Assembly (NCBI RefSeq): GCF_949628215.1 | Contig: NW_027441295.1 | Location: 248,001 to 312,000, forward strand | DNA from: Phalacrocorax aristotelis | Lineage: Eukaryota; Chordata; Aves; Suliformes; Phalacrocoracidae | Length of the DNA stretch: 64,000 nt | Direction: 5' to 3' | Shown here: in pieces, positions 35,501 to 46,910 of the stretch | How the letters are laid out: each line of letters starts with the position of its first letter | Position numbering within the stretch: the stretch's first letter is position 1 | Notes under the pieces: generated by a model | What the model was told of the DNA's origin: nothing | Seen by the model: the letters and a program-made list of their open reading frames with translations, nothing else | Database searches by the model: none | Made by a program: the position numbers and the translations under genes

Positions 35501-38500
35501 AACTCCTTGGGTCATTACCAGGGCACATGGTGGAGCAAGCACAGCATGGAAAGCACAGTCGAAAGCCATTTGGGCGGAGCCTGCAAGGCCACCTTGCATC
35601 TACCCAGACAGCAGAATCTTCCCAATCCCTGTGGCTTCACTCCCGCTCTCTCAGCAGCAGGAGGCAGCACGGGAGAGGGGCAAAAAGCCTCCCACGCCAG
35701 GGCTTCTGACCATCTCAGCAACTGGGAAGGCAGACCAGCTTGGTCTCTCGCTGCACAACTCCTCTTTGCTCGCCGAGGCTGCACCCTTGGTGCCACCGTC
35801 CCTTCATCCAGCCCTCTCAGAGGACACTTACCTCGCCTTGGTGACTCCCACATATTGATAGATAGTGCCAGGACGGATAATGCCTTTCATTTTTCTCTCT
35901 GGCAGCTCCTTGAAGTAGTAAGGGGGCAGCCGAGAGGCGGCATAAGTCGCTGCATCACAGGACACCAGCCCAGGGTAGCGCACCATCATCCGGGCTGCCA
36001 AATTCACCTTCTGGCCAAGGACTGCCAGGGAGAGAGACAGAGAGAGAGCACGCGTTGATGTACCTGTGCCACCAGCCCCGCGGCGCCCTGCCACGCCAAG
36101 GGCTGCCTCCCCTCTGGCACAGGCCAACGCCACAGCGGGGTCAGCAGAACCCAGGGGAACAATCGGCCATGGAGCCCGTTCTCCCACCCCAGGCCAGGAC
36201 CAGCACCGCCTGGGCCGTTCCTGAGTGGCTGCTGGGCAAGCCCTCTCCCAGCCCGCCTTCCTCTTCCAGACTGCTGTGCTTAAGCAGGCCCAGGCCAACC
36301 TTCCGCGCCTCAGGCACACGCCTCCTACCTGTGTATTCATTCCTCAGAGGGTGGCCGGTGATGCCGCAGAACACCATCCCGCTGGTAACGGCAACGGACA
36401 CTGCCCTGGCACACAGGGAAACAGCGCAGCTTCAGCAGCGCCCCACGCACAGTCCTGCCCGCCCAGCTTCATCCCCTCCCGCACCTCCCCTCGGCCCTAG
36501 CCTGGGCCACCTGCCATCCTGCCCTGCCAGCGCGGGCCTTGGGGGCCTGGAGAGCTCAGGGACGCAATATACGTGCGTTGCAAGGGACAAGGGACATGGG
36601 CAGAGTTTTGGACACTTCCCCTGAGGCCTCTTTCCCTGAGATGCGACCGGCAGAAGGCCACGGCCCTCTCGTGAGCAAAGAGGGAGGGAAGAAGGCGCCC
36701 ACAGCGTCACCACCTGCGGTGACAGAAACTTGAGATCAGGTGGTTGGGCCCCAGCCCTGTTCATGGGCCAGTTGCTCGGAAGGGCCTGTCTCTGGCACTG
36801 AAGAGCCTCTCGCCCTCGTGAGGGCTCGTTCCGGTGCGAGGGCTAGCACGGTGTGCTTGGAGGGGCTCTGCCTGGCTGCCATGGGCCTCAGCCATGGCTC
36901 GCCTGCCACCTCTCAGGGCACTGCTTCCTTCCTGCCAGGGACGAGGGAGGGCAAGCTAGAAGGCACGTCTCTTTCGGGTAAGCCCCCTTGCACTGTCCTA
37001 GGCACCCGGCACACCCACGCCCCCTGCCACATGCTCACTTTTTTCCCCCAAACATCGTCGAGAAGGAGTTGAAGATCTGAACAGCGCTCTGCAAGGCGTG
37101 CAGGCTCTTGTAGGGCAGCTTTTCTCCAATGAGTCCAAACACACAGAGGAACGTGCAGCCCTGCCAAGGACAGAAGCGGCACATCTTGCTACAATGCCTC
37201 AGAGGGAATCACCCCCTCTTGCTCACCGACCACCCTCTCGGGCTGCGGGGAGGCGATTGCTCACGCACACACTCACTTTATCGCACAGGAGGACTTTGTT
37301 GACTTCGCCCTTGTGAGGAGAGAGGATTTCTAGCAACATCCTGCTGGCACTGTGGAGGAACTCAAAGACTTCTGCTGTGCTGATGATATCTGCAGACAAC
37401 TGCAGGTGGACAAAGAGGCTGGTGACTGGCCGTAGCTCAGAGAAGAGGTCCAGCGGCAGTCTGTCGTCAAGCTGGAAGACAAGAGCACACGGGCTTCACC
37501 AGCCTGCTCTCCCACGGGCTTACTGCCCACACCAGATGCCGAGGGAGAGCAGGCGTACCGGCAATAGCCTGCAGGTACTACTGGAGGAAGGGGGGAAATC
37601 CTCCTCTCCGTGCACATGGCGGGCAGGCTTCACCAGCCTGCGGCAGGCAGGTACCGAACCATAACACAAATTACAAAGGAGGACAAGGCACACAAAGGAG
37701 GACAAGGCACGCACTGGTGCAGCCTGGGTGCCCCTTGGCTCAGTTTGCCCATGTTCTTGTCTCAGGGTGCATTTTCTTTGGTTTTCTCTTCTCCTGAGAA
37801 CTCCATCTGTGCAATGCACCTCTTTTCTGCCCGCCAAAAATGCAGCCCCAGCAGTGGTGGCCTGGACGTACCTTCCTGAGAGCAGCTTCTGGTATGTACT
37901 TCCGAAACATCTCCACCAATTTAGGACGGTTGGACAAGACACGAGTAGGCCTCATGGCCCCTGAGGAGAGAAAACGCAGGTGGTCGCTCGAAGGATGGCA
38001 CTAGGAGGTGTTGGAAAGCAGGGGCTGGCACTGGAAACGGGGGAGAAAGAGTCTTCTGCCTTTGCTCATGTTGCCACCTGCTGACACTCAGGGCAGAGCT
38101 GTCCCCTGGAAGGAGGAGGCGGCAGCGGCAGCAGTGACTGCCCCAGCTGATGCACAGGAGGGACAAAAGCAGGGGCGCTAACTGAAAGGGGGAAGAGGGC
38201 TGGGGTGGTTCCCCTCTGGCCCCTGAAGCAGCCAGGCCCCACCTTTGCAGGCAATCACAGAACAAGGTGAAGTTGGCACGCACCTTCCCCTTCCAAGCGG
38301 TGGCTCAATGGGTGTCGTACAAGCTTGCGCAACGCTTCTTGGCGTTCTGACCGAGACATCTGATCCATGCCCGTAACCTGAAGACACACAGAATCAGAGA
38401 ACTGCCACTGGCCGCCCCAGGACTCCAGGGGACAGAGCCTGCCCTCACCGTCACTGCCCAGAAAAGGGGAGAACAAGCCCACCTGGCTGGATGGGACAGC

Positions 38501-41500
38501 AGTGCTTCCTCAGAAGCACCGGAGCTGGGCAGGCATCACGCAAGCATCCCCCAGCTGTCAGCAACAGCTCCGTGACCCACACAGGACATTGCTGGTGGGG
38601 CCAAAAGCCTGCCAGTGCCTCCCGACCCCTCAAACCAAGCAAGCCCAGCACACAGTTACCCCTGAGATGGAGGGACAACACCTTCAGCTGCCTGCCCATG
38701 TTCACTGCTACAATTCTCCCCATGCTCGGCGCCTCAGCCTTCTGACACCTCCCTCCTTCATGTCCAGGCCCCAGGTCCTCACAATGGCTCGAGACGCCGT
38801 CCCATCCACCTACCTTCACAGCTCTTTTGCCTGCAAGATGCTTGGTCCTGAGCCGGTGCTGCTCACAGAGCTCCCAGGAGGTGGCCGAGAGGACAACATC
38901 ACCCGGGTTTGCAAGCTCATGGGCCTCACAAACTTCATGCAGGGCCTGGCCACAGATACAGAAGTACCGCCAATCCCTGTCTCCAAAAACCACAAGGCTC
39001 ATGGGCGCTGCAGAGATCCCTGGGGAGAGAGAGCGGGAGAAGCAAACTGACACGGAGAACATTTTGAGCTCTGCGCTCCCCAGCATCTCAGCTGTTCAGA
39101 ACCTAATCTGAAGCCCAGCGGGGAGGCGGCCATTATGGAGGGGGAGGACATCCTCCGTCCTCCTCGGGGGATACTGACACGGCTCCATGAAACAGGTGTC
39201 CAGAAATAGACAAACAAATTTGGCATTGGCAAGGCGTTGAGAGTGCCGGGCATCTTACCCAGCTGCCTGCCTGCCCCAGAAGCCCAGCAAACCAGCGGGC
39301 TTGATCACCACCTGCTGCGTTTACACGCAGGTAGGTTGTAGCTGTCTGCTGGAGAAAACCTAACAGCCTGCAAAAGCCCTTCTCCCAGCCGTGAGCAAAG
39401 CAGTTCCCTTTTGCTCTTTGTGAAAGGCAGGGGAGAATCCAGCAGGGGAAAGGATGCAAAGCTGCCCCCGCCTGAAAAAAGGAAAGGGTAACTACCTCCC
39501 GCAGACACCCGCGCTAAAGCAGACATGCAAAGACCCTAATACTTGATCTGACACCCGCTCTGCCTTAGGCTTAAGCTTCCTCTGCGTCTGGAAACGCATG
39601 CAAGACCAGCAGTCCTGGTCTCCCGTCCCTGCTCCGACTACCGCTGGCCCCTTGAATGCTCACAGGAGATGCTTTCCTTTGGCACTGGCCCCAGCAGGGA
39701 TCCCCGCATTCCCTGCCCGGGAGAAGCACCCTGTGGCGCGTGAGAGTGCCACGCATCTGCGCCTGGCACAGCGCCCGTACCTATCTTCAGTCGGACCTTC
39801 TGACCCACGGGCGTGTCACGACTCCCATACTTCTTCTGGATCTGCCGGCTACATTGCAGCACCAGGCTGATGGTCTTAGCCAGCTCCCGGTGCGATGTTC
39901 TCCACAGCACCAGCACAGCATCCCCTGGGGAAAGCGAGGGGAAGTGAAGGCTCTGCTGAGACCTGCCTCTCCCCACACTCCACTCGGTGGCATAAGCGGG
40001 CCGACGTGCTGAGGAAGATGGGCTCGTGGCAGGGCGTTGCCCGGGAGGACCACACCCTGGGCACCGGGACACCTCTCCTCTCCCGGGCCAGCCACAGCAG
40101 CAGCCAGACGGCAGCAGCAGCACCCCCTGCCCCGAGCGCTCCTCTGCAGCTGCAGCACGTCAGGGACTCCTCCTCCCCTCGCAGCCCGGCAGCCCAAGCT
40201 CTGCCATCACCAGGGCCTCCCTGCCCCTCACCAGCACCCCGACACACACCTTTGGCTCTGCTTTATAGCTTTATATATGTGCTTTATATGTGCGTGCTTC
40301 CTTGCCCCCGCCCGCAGCACAGGGCCCCGCAAGAGGGGACCGAGTGAGGGGAGCCACAGCCCTTGGCCAAAGCCAAACCGCAGGCAGCCCCGGGGGGAAA
40401 GAAAGAGGAGCCTGGAGAAAGGGCACTGCGGGGGGTGTGCGTGCATGGCCAGAAAGCTGGCTCAAGGTGCTGCACAGAGCCTCTTGCGAAGGAGAGCACG
40501 GCAAACGGCCGCCACAACAGCTAAATGCTGCAGACCCGTACACGTGGGCATCGTTGTCCAAAGTACATACCGGCAAACTTCAAGATGTCTCCGCCAAAAG
40601 TCAGCACCTCTGTGGACAGAGGGAAGGAAAGGAGGAGTCATGTGGCCACCTTCTTGCAGAAGGCACAGAGCAAGCCCCTCTGCCGGGACAGGAGCACCTG
40701 GGCGCGGGCGCCCCGTGGGGCACAGCTCAGGAAAGCACCACTCCGGCCTGCCTCCCCGCCTCACAGTGGCCACAGCCCTGGTACCCGCGCAGCACGCAGG
40801 GAGGCAGGGCCTCGGGACGCCTCCAAAGCTGGGAAGGCTGGAGGCCAGAAGGAGCCTCTGCGGTCCACCTGGTCCAACCCTGCTGCTCAAGCAGGGCTGC
40901 ACAGAGCCAGCTGCCCAGGACAGCGGCTAGATCGCTTCTGAATAGCTCTGAGCAGGGAGACTCCACAACCTCCCTGGGCAACCTGTGCCAGCGCCCACTC
41001 ATCCTCACAGTCAAAAAGTGTTTCCTGATGTACAGAGGGAAACCTCCTGTGTTTCAGGGCGTGCCCGTGGCGTGCCCTCTGGTCCTGACACTGGGCACCA
41101 CTGGAAAGAGCCTGGCTCTGTCCTCTTTGCACCCTCCCTCAGGTTTTAGACACATTCCCAAGATCCCCCCCGAGCCTTCTCTTCTCTAGGCTAAACTGTC
41201 CCAGCTCTCTCAGCCCTTCCTTGTAGGAGAGATGCTCCAGAGCCTTCAGCATCTTTGACCACACTCTTGCTTTTACTCTACAAGTGCTGCCAAAGGGGTG
41301 GCCGCAATGTGCTCACAGTCAGCTCAGAAGGGTCAAGATGTCCCCTGCGGAAAGGGGCTTGTGAGGGTCTCTCACACACCCCCACACGCTCGTGCGCGCA
41401 CACGGACACGCGCACAAACGCGGACGCCAGTGCCAGCATCCTCCAGTCGCTCGCACGCTGGCACTTGCTGGATGCCCTCAGCCTGCTCTGGGCCCTAACA

Positions 41501-42323
41501 CGTCACTGAGCCAGGCGTTCACGCCACAGGCGCAGAGGGGGCTGCTGAGAAAGCAGGTGCCTCCTCGGCCACAGCGGGGAGCACAGAGGACCTGAGCTGC
41601 TCCTGACCCTCCACAAGACCCTGGCTGCTCTCACTGATCCTCTGGGCCACAGACAGCCCCGCGCCTTCCAAGGAGGCAGGACCAGGCTGCCCAGCCTGCC
41701 TGCCTCCACCCTCCGGCAGCGGCCTCATGACCTGATGCCAGGCAGTCCTGCAGCATGGCTCTTACCCTCCAAAATGTCACACAGGTAGCAGTTGAGGGTT
41801 TGCACCAGCTCATCAGTGCCCCTCTCCGTGCCGCTCCTCTGTATGAATTTCTCTGTCAACGTAGTGAAAGCTGCAACAGGAACACCCAGAAATCAGGAAA
41901 CACCCTTGTGGGCCAAAGGACCTGCCAGCCAGTTCCACGCTGCCCGGCCTGAGAGCCTGTAGGTCACACCTTCCCATGCCCCAGCTCAGTGCTGCTGGCA
42001 GCAGTGGTTGACCACCCAAGATAAGGCATCCCGCTCTCTTTGGGCATCTCAGCAGAAGAGTGCAGCAGTGACAAGATGGCCCCTCTGTATGAGGGGCAGG
42101 GCAGGGCTCCAAAGGGCCTGCTGTGTCCCAAAAGGGCTCGCGGCCGTGGTTGCTCCTCCCTGCTCGCCCCACCTGATATATCCGCAAAGAGCAGCACTCC
42201 GTCGATAGGCTGAGAGTAACAGTTGCTCTGAAGGGAGTCCTCAGCAAGGAGACCGGGGAGGAAAGCTGCTGCTTTCTCCAGGTCTGAGTGGTGGTATTTC
42301 CTCTCCCAGGCAGAAGCCATCAT
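26584..42323 (-). CDS. ADCY10: Soluble adenylyl cyclase-like gene (ADCY10), 25 coding exons, C-terminus short
   Basis: Soluble adenylyl cyclase makes cAMP from ATP in cytosol and cilia, in mammals activated by bicarbonate and calcium. Exons (3'-5'): 26584-26779, 27106-27284, 27445-27552, 27951-28173, 28592-28646, 28885-29220, 29923-30177, 30824-30919, 31563-31699, 32317-32600, 32915-33001, 33212-33404, 34121-34274, 34848-34900, 35832-36021, 36329-36405, 37039-37160, 37277-37471, 37872-37960, 38284-38377, 38814-39019, 39781-39924, 40571-40609, 41766-41870, 42173-42323. All phases join and give 1,255 codons without a stop. The first cyclase domain keeps both metal aspartates (FADIS, GGDILKFAG-D), the second keeps EYT and QKVNLAARM, and a P-loop GTMGSGKS lies at 34168-34191. 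The residue matching human Arg176 (bicarbonate site) is Cys, at 38928-38930. Human ADCY10 has 1,610 residues. Here the frame ends at TAA 26584-26586, overlapping an ATTAAA. The start (ATGATG at 42318-42323) is chosen because it aligns with the human N-terminus. Confidence 0.9.
30960..31046 (+). mobile_element. CR1 3' terminal fragment in an ADCY10 intron
   Basis: AGTTGGACTTGACGATCTTA, then GAGGTGTTTTTCAACCTTAC and GATTCTATAATGATTCTGTG, is the CR1 3' end. It lies upstream of exon 30824-30919, antisense to the host gene. Confidence 0.85.
40856..41270 (-). mobile_element. CR1 fragment in an ADCY10 intron
   Basis: Read on the minus strand it runs from the decayed end of the reverse transcriptase (LRELGQFSLEKRRLGGDLGN) through the usual GCACAGGTTGCCCAGGGAGG and into GGTTGGACCAGGTGGACC, the order found near CR1 3' ends. 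It lies between exons 40571-40609 and 41766-41870, in the same orientation as the host gene. Confidence 0.85.
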
Positions 42324-43457
42324 CAGCACCCTGTGGCACACGGGGTACCTCAGGAGGATGAGGACCTCGCCGCTCAGTGCGAGTTGCACACTGAGCCTGG
42401 AGCCTCTGCGCGGGACGACTGACCCTCTGCACCCACAGCGGTGGTCACAATCGCCTGACAGTGACATCCTCCCTATGTCATCGCCTGCTGAGCCACAGTG
42501 ACACACGCTGCCTCCCAGGCAGCCAGCGCCACCCCACTTCTCTGAGGACAGTGCCGAAGGGAGGCGCTTCAGCGACCTGTTGCTGAATTTGCAGCTGCTT
42601 CCCCCCTTCCCCAGGACCAGCTGCCTCCGCACGCACAGCTCGTTGCTAGCACTGGTCCTTTCCCCTGCAGCTACGCAGCCTGTCGCCATCTTCCCAGTAG
42701 GCTGGCTCCTTTCTTGCTCCCTTACTCCCTCCTCAAGCCCCGAGGTGTCCCACCTCGGACACGGGAGCCCTCCAGCTCTCCCTTCCCTCCATCCGCACAG
42801 CGCCTGCGACGGACAGCAGCCTGCCTCTGGCAGAGCCAGCAGCTCCTGAGCTGCCACGTTCCCTGGGCTGGGTGAGAGCTCCGGCACGTGAAGCCAGGCC
42901 CCTCACCCCTGACGGCAGCCAGGGTTTCCCAGCGGAAAGGGAGGCCGGGGCATACGCGCAGGCGGCCCCACAGCTGCCAGACGGCAGAGGGGAGGCCATC
43001 AGAGAGACCGTGGCGGAGCAGCAAGCAAGCCTCCCGCAGCTGCACGACCGCATTCTCGGCTGTGCCAAGGCGCTGTGCCCAGGTGCCACCACTCTCCCCG
43101 GATGATGCCAGAGGAGGGGGGCAGGGGCCATTCACAGCGAGTCAGCAGGAGATGCTGTGCCTCCTGGGACACTCGGCACCACCCGCGTGTCCTGCCTCCT
43201 TAGCTCCTGCCACGAGCTAAGCTACATGCGTGTATATACATATACATAGGCAATTGTTTGTGGCACAGCCACAGCCTCCTAGCTGAAGGCACGACTGGCC
43301 GCTGAAGGAGATGCCACACATACTGACGCTCCCAGCTGCCAGCAGGGAGGCCATTACGTACAACCAGAGGGACCCCAGTCCTGCCTAACGCCTGTGCGAA
43401 GAAACAGAAGCTTTTGGACCAAAGGGCGTGGCACGGCTGTGAGCTCAGCATGCCTGA
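42324..43457. other. Upstream region of the ADCY10-like gene
   Basis: GC-rich sequence with open frames on both strands and moderate CpG content (42,890-43,120). It could hold non-coding 5' exons or a promoter, but no TATA or other defined start signal was found, and no ADCY10 coding sequence is expected upstream of the chosen ATG. Confidence 0.35.
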
Positions 43458-43690
43458 TGTTCCTGTGGTGGCCACGGGAATTCTGTGCTCAGGATGTGCC
43501 AGGGCAAAGCTGCATATGCAGAGCTCCTGCAGGTGACTGAAGCCCCTGCCATTCTGCAGTTCCCTAAGCGAGCTGCAATCCGCCAGCAAACTCCGGCCCA
43601 TCTCAGTGAGCACACCTGTAGCCGTGCCCACAATTCTGGAGTCTGCCACAAACTGAGAGGGGCCTCAGCGTGAAGCGCAGGGAACCTCCA
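43458..43690. repeat. 233-bp direct repeat, right copy
   Basis: Partner of 26,144-26,376. The homology begins at GTTCCTG and ends at GGAACCTCCA, and outside these points the flanks differ completely. Confidence 0.9.
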
Positions 43691-44159
43691 CACGCCACAG
43701 ACCTACAGAGGAATTCAAATTATTATCACAAGTGGTAATACAGGATCAATCACGCCTAGACCAACTTTTAGCAGCACAGGATACTGTGCACTGTATGTAC
43801 ATTATTGAATAACAGCTGCTGGATTTTTATGTTTTATAGGGTTTTTATGTATATCAAGAGCAGAAGAAATTAAACTGCTAGAAACTAGATAAAGACTCAT
43901 TTAAAATTTATTACATTGAAGAAGGCAATGTAATCGGAGTGGCTAACCTCTTGGCTCCCACGCTTAGGCAGAGGACTGTGAACTAAAAGGATCTGGGCTG
44001 TTGGATTCACTCTCTTGTGTTGCTTTTTAAGGACAGATGTGTTTTTACAGTGTTGCAGTACCTTACGAACTCGACTTACAACTTAAATAATGAAAAGCAT
44101 TGTGTGACCCTGACAGTCAACTGAAAAGGATGGACTGCTTGGAAAATCTCATGCCCTAA
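43691..44159. other. AT-rich stretch, nothing recognised
   Basis: After the right direct repeat the base composition drops to AT-rich for about 450 bases, with no open frame of note. Confidence 0.4.
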
Positions 44160-45190
44160 CTATTGCACCAGTTCCTCTGGAGGGCATGAAATTGAGGCAG
44201 ACAGAGGTACATCTGGTTGACGCTGCCCAGCGCTGGCAGTGTCCAGTGAGCCTGCCCAGCTCCACACCATCACCCACCAGCTGGGACAGCCCACCGTCTG
44301 GGAGGGGGTGCCAGGGCCCATCGGGCCAGGCGCAGCTGGTGCAGCTCCACAGTGGGGTGCTGCTTCCCCCTGTGTTGCAGCTCCCTCACGGGGTGCAGCT
44401 CCCCACCATGGCTGCTCCCTGTCCCCCTGCCTATGGATGCGGACAGCAGGCGCTGACAGGGACGCTGGTGCCCCACCACCTGATGGGGCTGCGATGAGGG
44501 CATAGTCCAGCAGGAGTGCCCATATCCCACGGGCTCCTACGTGCTGCACATCCCTGCTCCACCCGGCCCCCCGCCACACGGGCAGCAGGCAGGCAGCAGC
44601 AGGCAACAAGTGGGCAGCAGCAAGCGCAGGGCATCTGAGGACACCAATGTGCCCACCTTGGTGCTTGAGTGACGCAGCAGCTCTGGGGATGCTGGGGGAC
44701 AAAGTGCCCTGCACCCGCTGCCCTCCTGCCCACTCCGACTGCTGCTGATCAAGAAGGCACAGAGCATGGATCCCCGTGACATGCTACCCCACGACAGGCT
44801 GATGCACCCTCCCGTCGATTCCCTGCTATCCCTCGGGCCCTTGGGGGGCTCATGGCTGCACCCACCCTGCTGGAGGAGCAGGAGCAGCCGGTGCCCATCA
44901 CACCCGAGCAGCGGCCCCAGCAGGAGCGCGTGAAGACGCCGGCCCAGGAGCAGCAGGAGTGGGCGGCCCTGCAGGTGTCACTGGGCCACCTGCAGGTTTT
45001 TGTGCCGAGGGAGATCGACATGCAGATGGCCGACGAGCACAGCTACCCATAACCCACCGGCCCAGCACCGGCCCCCATAGCACCCATGCGCAGAGGAGAT
45101 CCGGAGGCAGAAACCTGCACCCACCTGCTCCAGCCCCAGCCTTCCCCCAGATCCCCATATCTTGCTGAATTCATTAAAAGAGTTGGGTGT
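44160..45190 (+). pseudogene. Possible decayed intronless coding sequence with poly(A) signal
   Basis: A GC-rich block begins sharply after AT-rich DNA. It reads as Gln/Pro/Ala-rich protein in alternating plus-strand frames, ends with a 66-codon frame at 44852-45052, and is followed by ATTAAA at 45173-45178. Frequent frame changes with protein-like composition fit an old processed copy of a Gln/Pro-rich regulatory protein. I cannot name the parent and saw no poly(A) tract, so a GC-rich non-coding block is a real alternative. Confidence 0.25.
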
Positions 45191-45302
45191 TGCCTTTGCA
45201 GCACCTCTCTCTGCCTGCCATCATTTGCTCAGCAGGAGGGAGGGCAGGGCGGTTAATGCAGCCCCTGCCCACCCCACGGGTGCCTGAGCTGGGATCGGGA
45301 TG

Positions 45303-45500
45303 GCTTACATACATATTTTGTTCTATAAGATAATATTATTTTATCTTGGTAAATACTAGGTTGATTAATTTGGAAATAAATATTTTGATATTTAGAAAGA
45401 GGAAAATATTTTTATATAATTTGTATTACATATATGTCTATGTACAATATAACAGACATACCTATAAATACATACATCTCTATAGGTGCCTATGTATCCC
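45303..45500. repeat. AT-rich low-complexity tract
   Basis: Runs such as ATATTTATATAATTTG and repeated TACATA/TATGTA steps. It separates the block at 44.2-45.2 kb from the CpG-rich region. Confidence 0.6.
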
Positions 45501-45699
45501 CCCACAGAATACACAGAGGGAAAGGGGACGGGGTGTCAGGGAGGGACTGGGATGCGGGGGAGGGGTGACATGACCCCAGGGGCCCAGGACTCACCGCAGT
45601 TCCTGCTCTCTGCACTGCCAGGCACATGGCACAGCTCAGGCACTTCTGTCTCTGTCTGTCGGTCTGTCCCTCCCTCCCTCTGCTGCAGCCCCGCTCATC

Positions 45700-46080
45700 C
45701 GACTGCCTTCCACCTCAGGGAACCCACGGGTGCCTCACAGCTCGCACCCCAGGAGGCCGCCCCGAGGCACAGCTCAGGGAGGCCGGAGCGGGGCACAGGC
45801 CCAGCTGGCTGCTGCCAGGACAGGCCCGGGGGCGGCCTGGGGCTGCGGGACAGGCCTCGGGCCACGGGCTGGGGCCGGGGCAACATGGCCGCCCGGCAGC
45901 CCCTGCCCCAGGGCTCCAGCTCCCAGCATGCCCCGGGGCGCGCCTTCCCGCCGCCCGACCCTGCGCGGGCACCGCCCCCCCAGCCCGAGCCAGCCGCCCC
46001 CCCGCAGGCCCCACGGCCGCCTCCCCGGGGCTGCCCAGGCCCTGCTCCGGGACACCCGCTGGGCGGGGAGGGGGCAGGGG
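45700..46080. promoter_or_regulatory. CpG-rich promoter-like block between divergent genes
   Basis: High GC with many CpG, an AACATGGCCGCC element (45,882-45,893, resembling a YY1 site), and about 30 bases on AGCTCCCAGCATGCC (45,918-45,932), which matches the 3' half of the ZNF143/THAP11 site. It lies between the minus-strand ADCY10-like gene and the plus-strand MROH-like gene and could serve either or both. No transcription start can be proved from sequence. Confidence 0.5.
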
Positions 46081-46910
46081 GGAGACAGCAGCAGGCAGAC
46101 ACACAGAGGGAGCAGGAGAACAGGGCGCAGCTGGGCAGGGAGTGGAGGAAGGAAAAATCCTGGTAAGGAGCCGGCAGAGGGACAGAGGGACGGAGCGAGA
46201 AACAGATGGAGGGCAAGGGGGCAGCGGGGCTCCGGGCGAGGGAGCGGGACAGGGGGTCAGAGAGACGGTAAAGGCACCAGGAGAGCGCAGGGACAGAGAC
46301 GTGGCAGAGGGAGCGGGGCAGGGGGACAGAGGGGAGAGGGGCGGAGGGAAAAGGCAGCGGGGAGAGAGAAAGGGGGAGGCCGGGGCGCAGAGCGGGACAC
46401 AGGGCGAGGGGAGGGCGGGAAACGACCCCGAGAGACTGAGGCAGAGAGGGCTGTGGGTCAGGACAAGGAGGCGCAGAAGGGCACAGCAGCCGCGGCCTCC
46501 AGGGTGGAGACGCAGGAAGAAGAAAAGCAGACAGGAGCAGGACGGAGGCCCCGAGAGCAGCAGGGCCAGCTGAGTGGGGAATACAGGCGGGAGAGAGGGC
46601 ACAGGCTGCAGGACACAGGGGAAAACAGCAGCCAGGAGGGAGGACACGGCAACAGAGAAAGGAGAAGGCCAGGGAGCGGGAGAGAGGTGTAGGGAAAGGA
46701 AAACAGAGTAACAGGCTACAGGACAGACAGGGCGGAGTTAGACAATACAGGCTGGGAGTCAGAGAGAAAGAAAGAGAAAGAAGGAAGGGAGGAAGGAAAA
46801 GAAAGAAATAACCAGTGATGGGCTAAAGATAGAGAGGGAGGAACTGAAAAATGGGGTCAGGGAGCCAGACAGAGAGCGATGGGGAGAGAGCAAAAATAGC
46901 AACTCTGGGC
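46080..46910 (+). other. Purine-rich, T-poor plus strand tract
   Basis: For about 830 bases the plus strand is almost all G and A with some C and very few T, ending in GAAA/GGAA repeats (46,762-46,806). The scarcity of T removes stop codons, which explains several overlapping open frames of over 300 codons at 45.6-46.7 kb. These are not credible proteins. Strong G-over-C skew beside a CpG block is typical of DNA prone to R-loops or triplex formation. Confidence 0.8.

Noticed and set aside
45626-46692. Overlapping plus- and minus-strand open frames of 310-320 codons
   Set aside because: They come from a T-poor, purine-rich tract that lacks stop codons in all frames. Composition is low-complexity and no motif is shared with any family.
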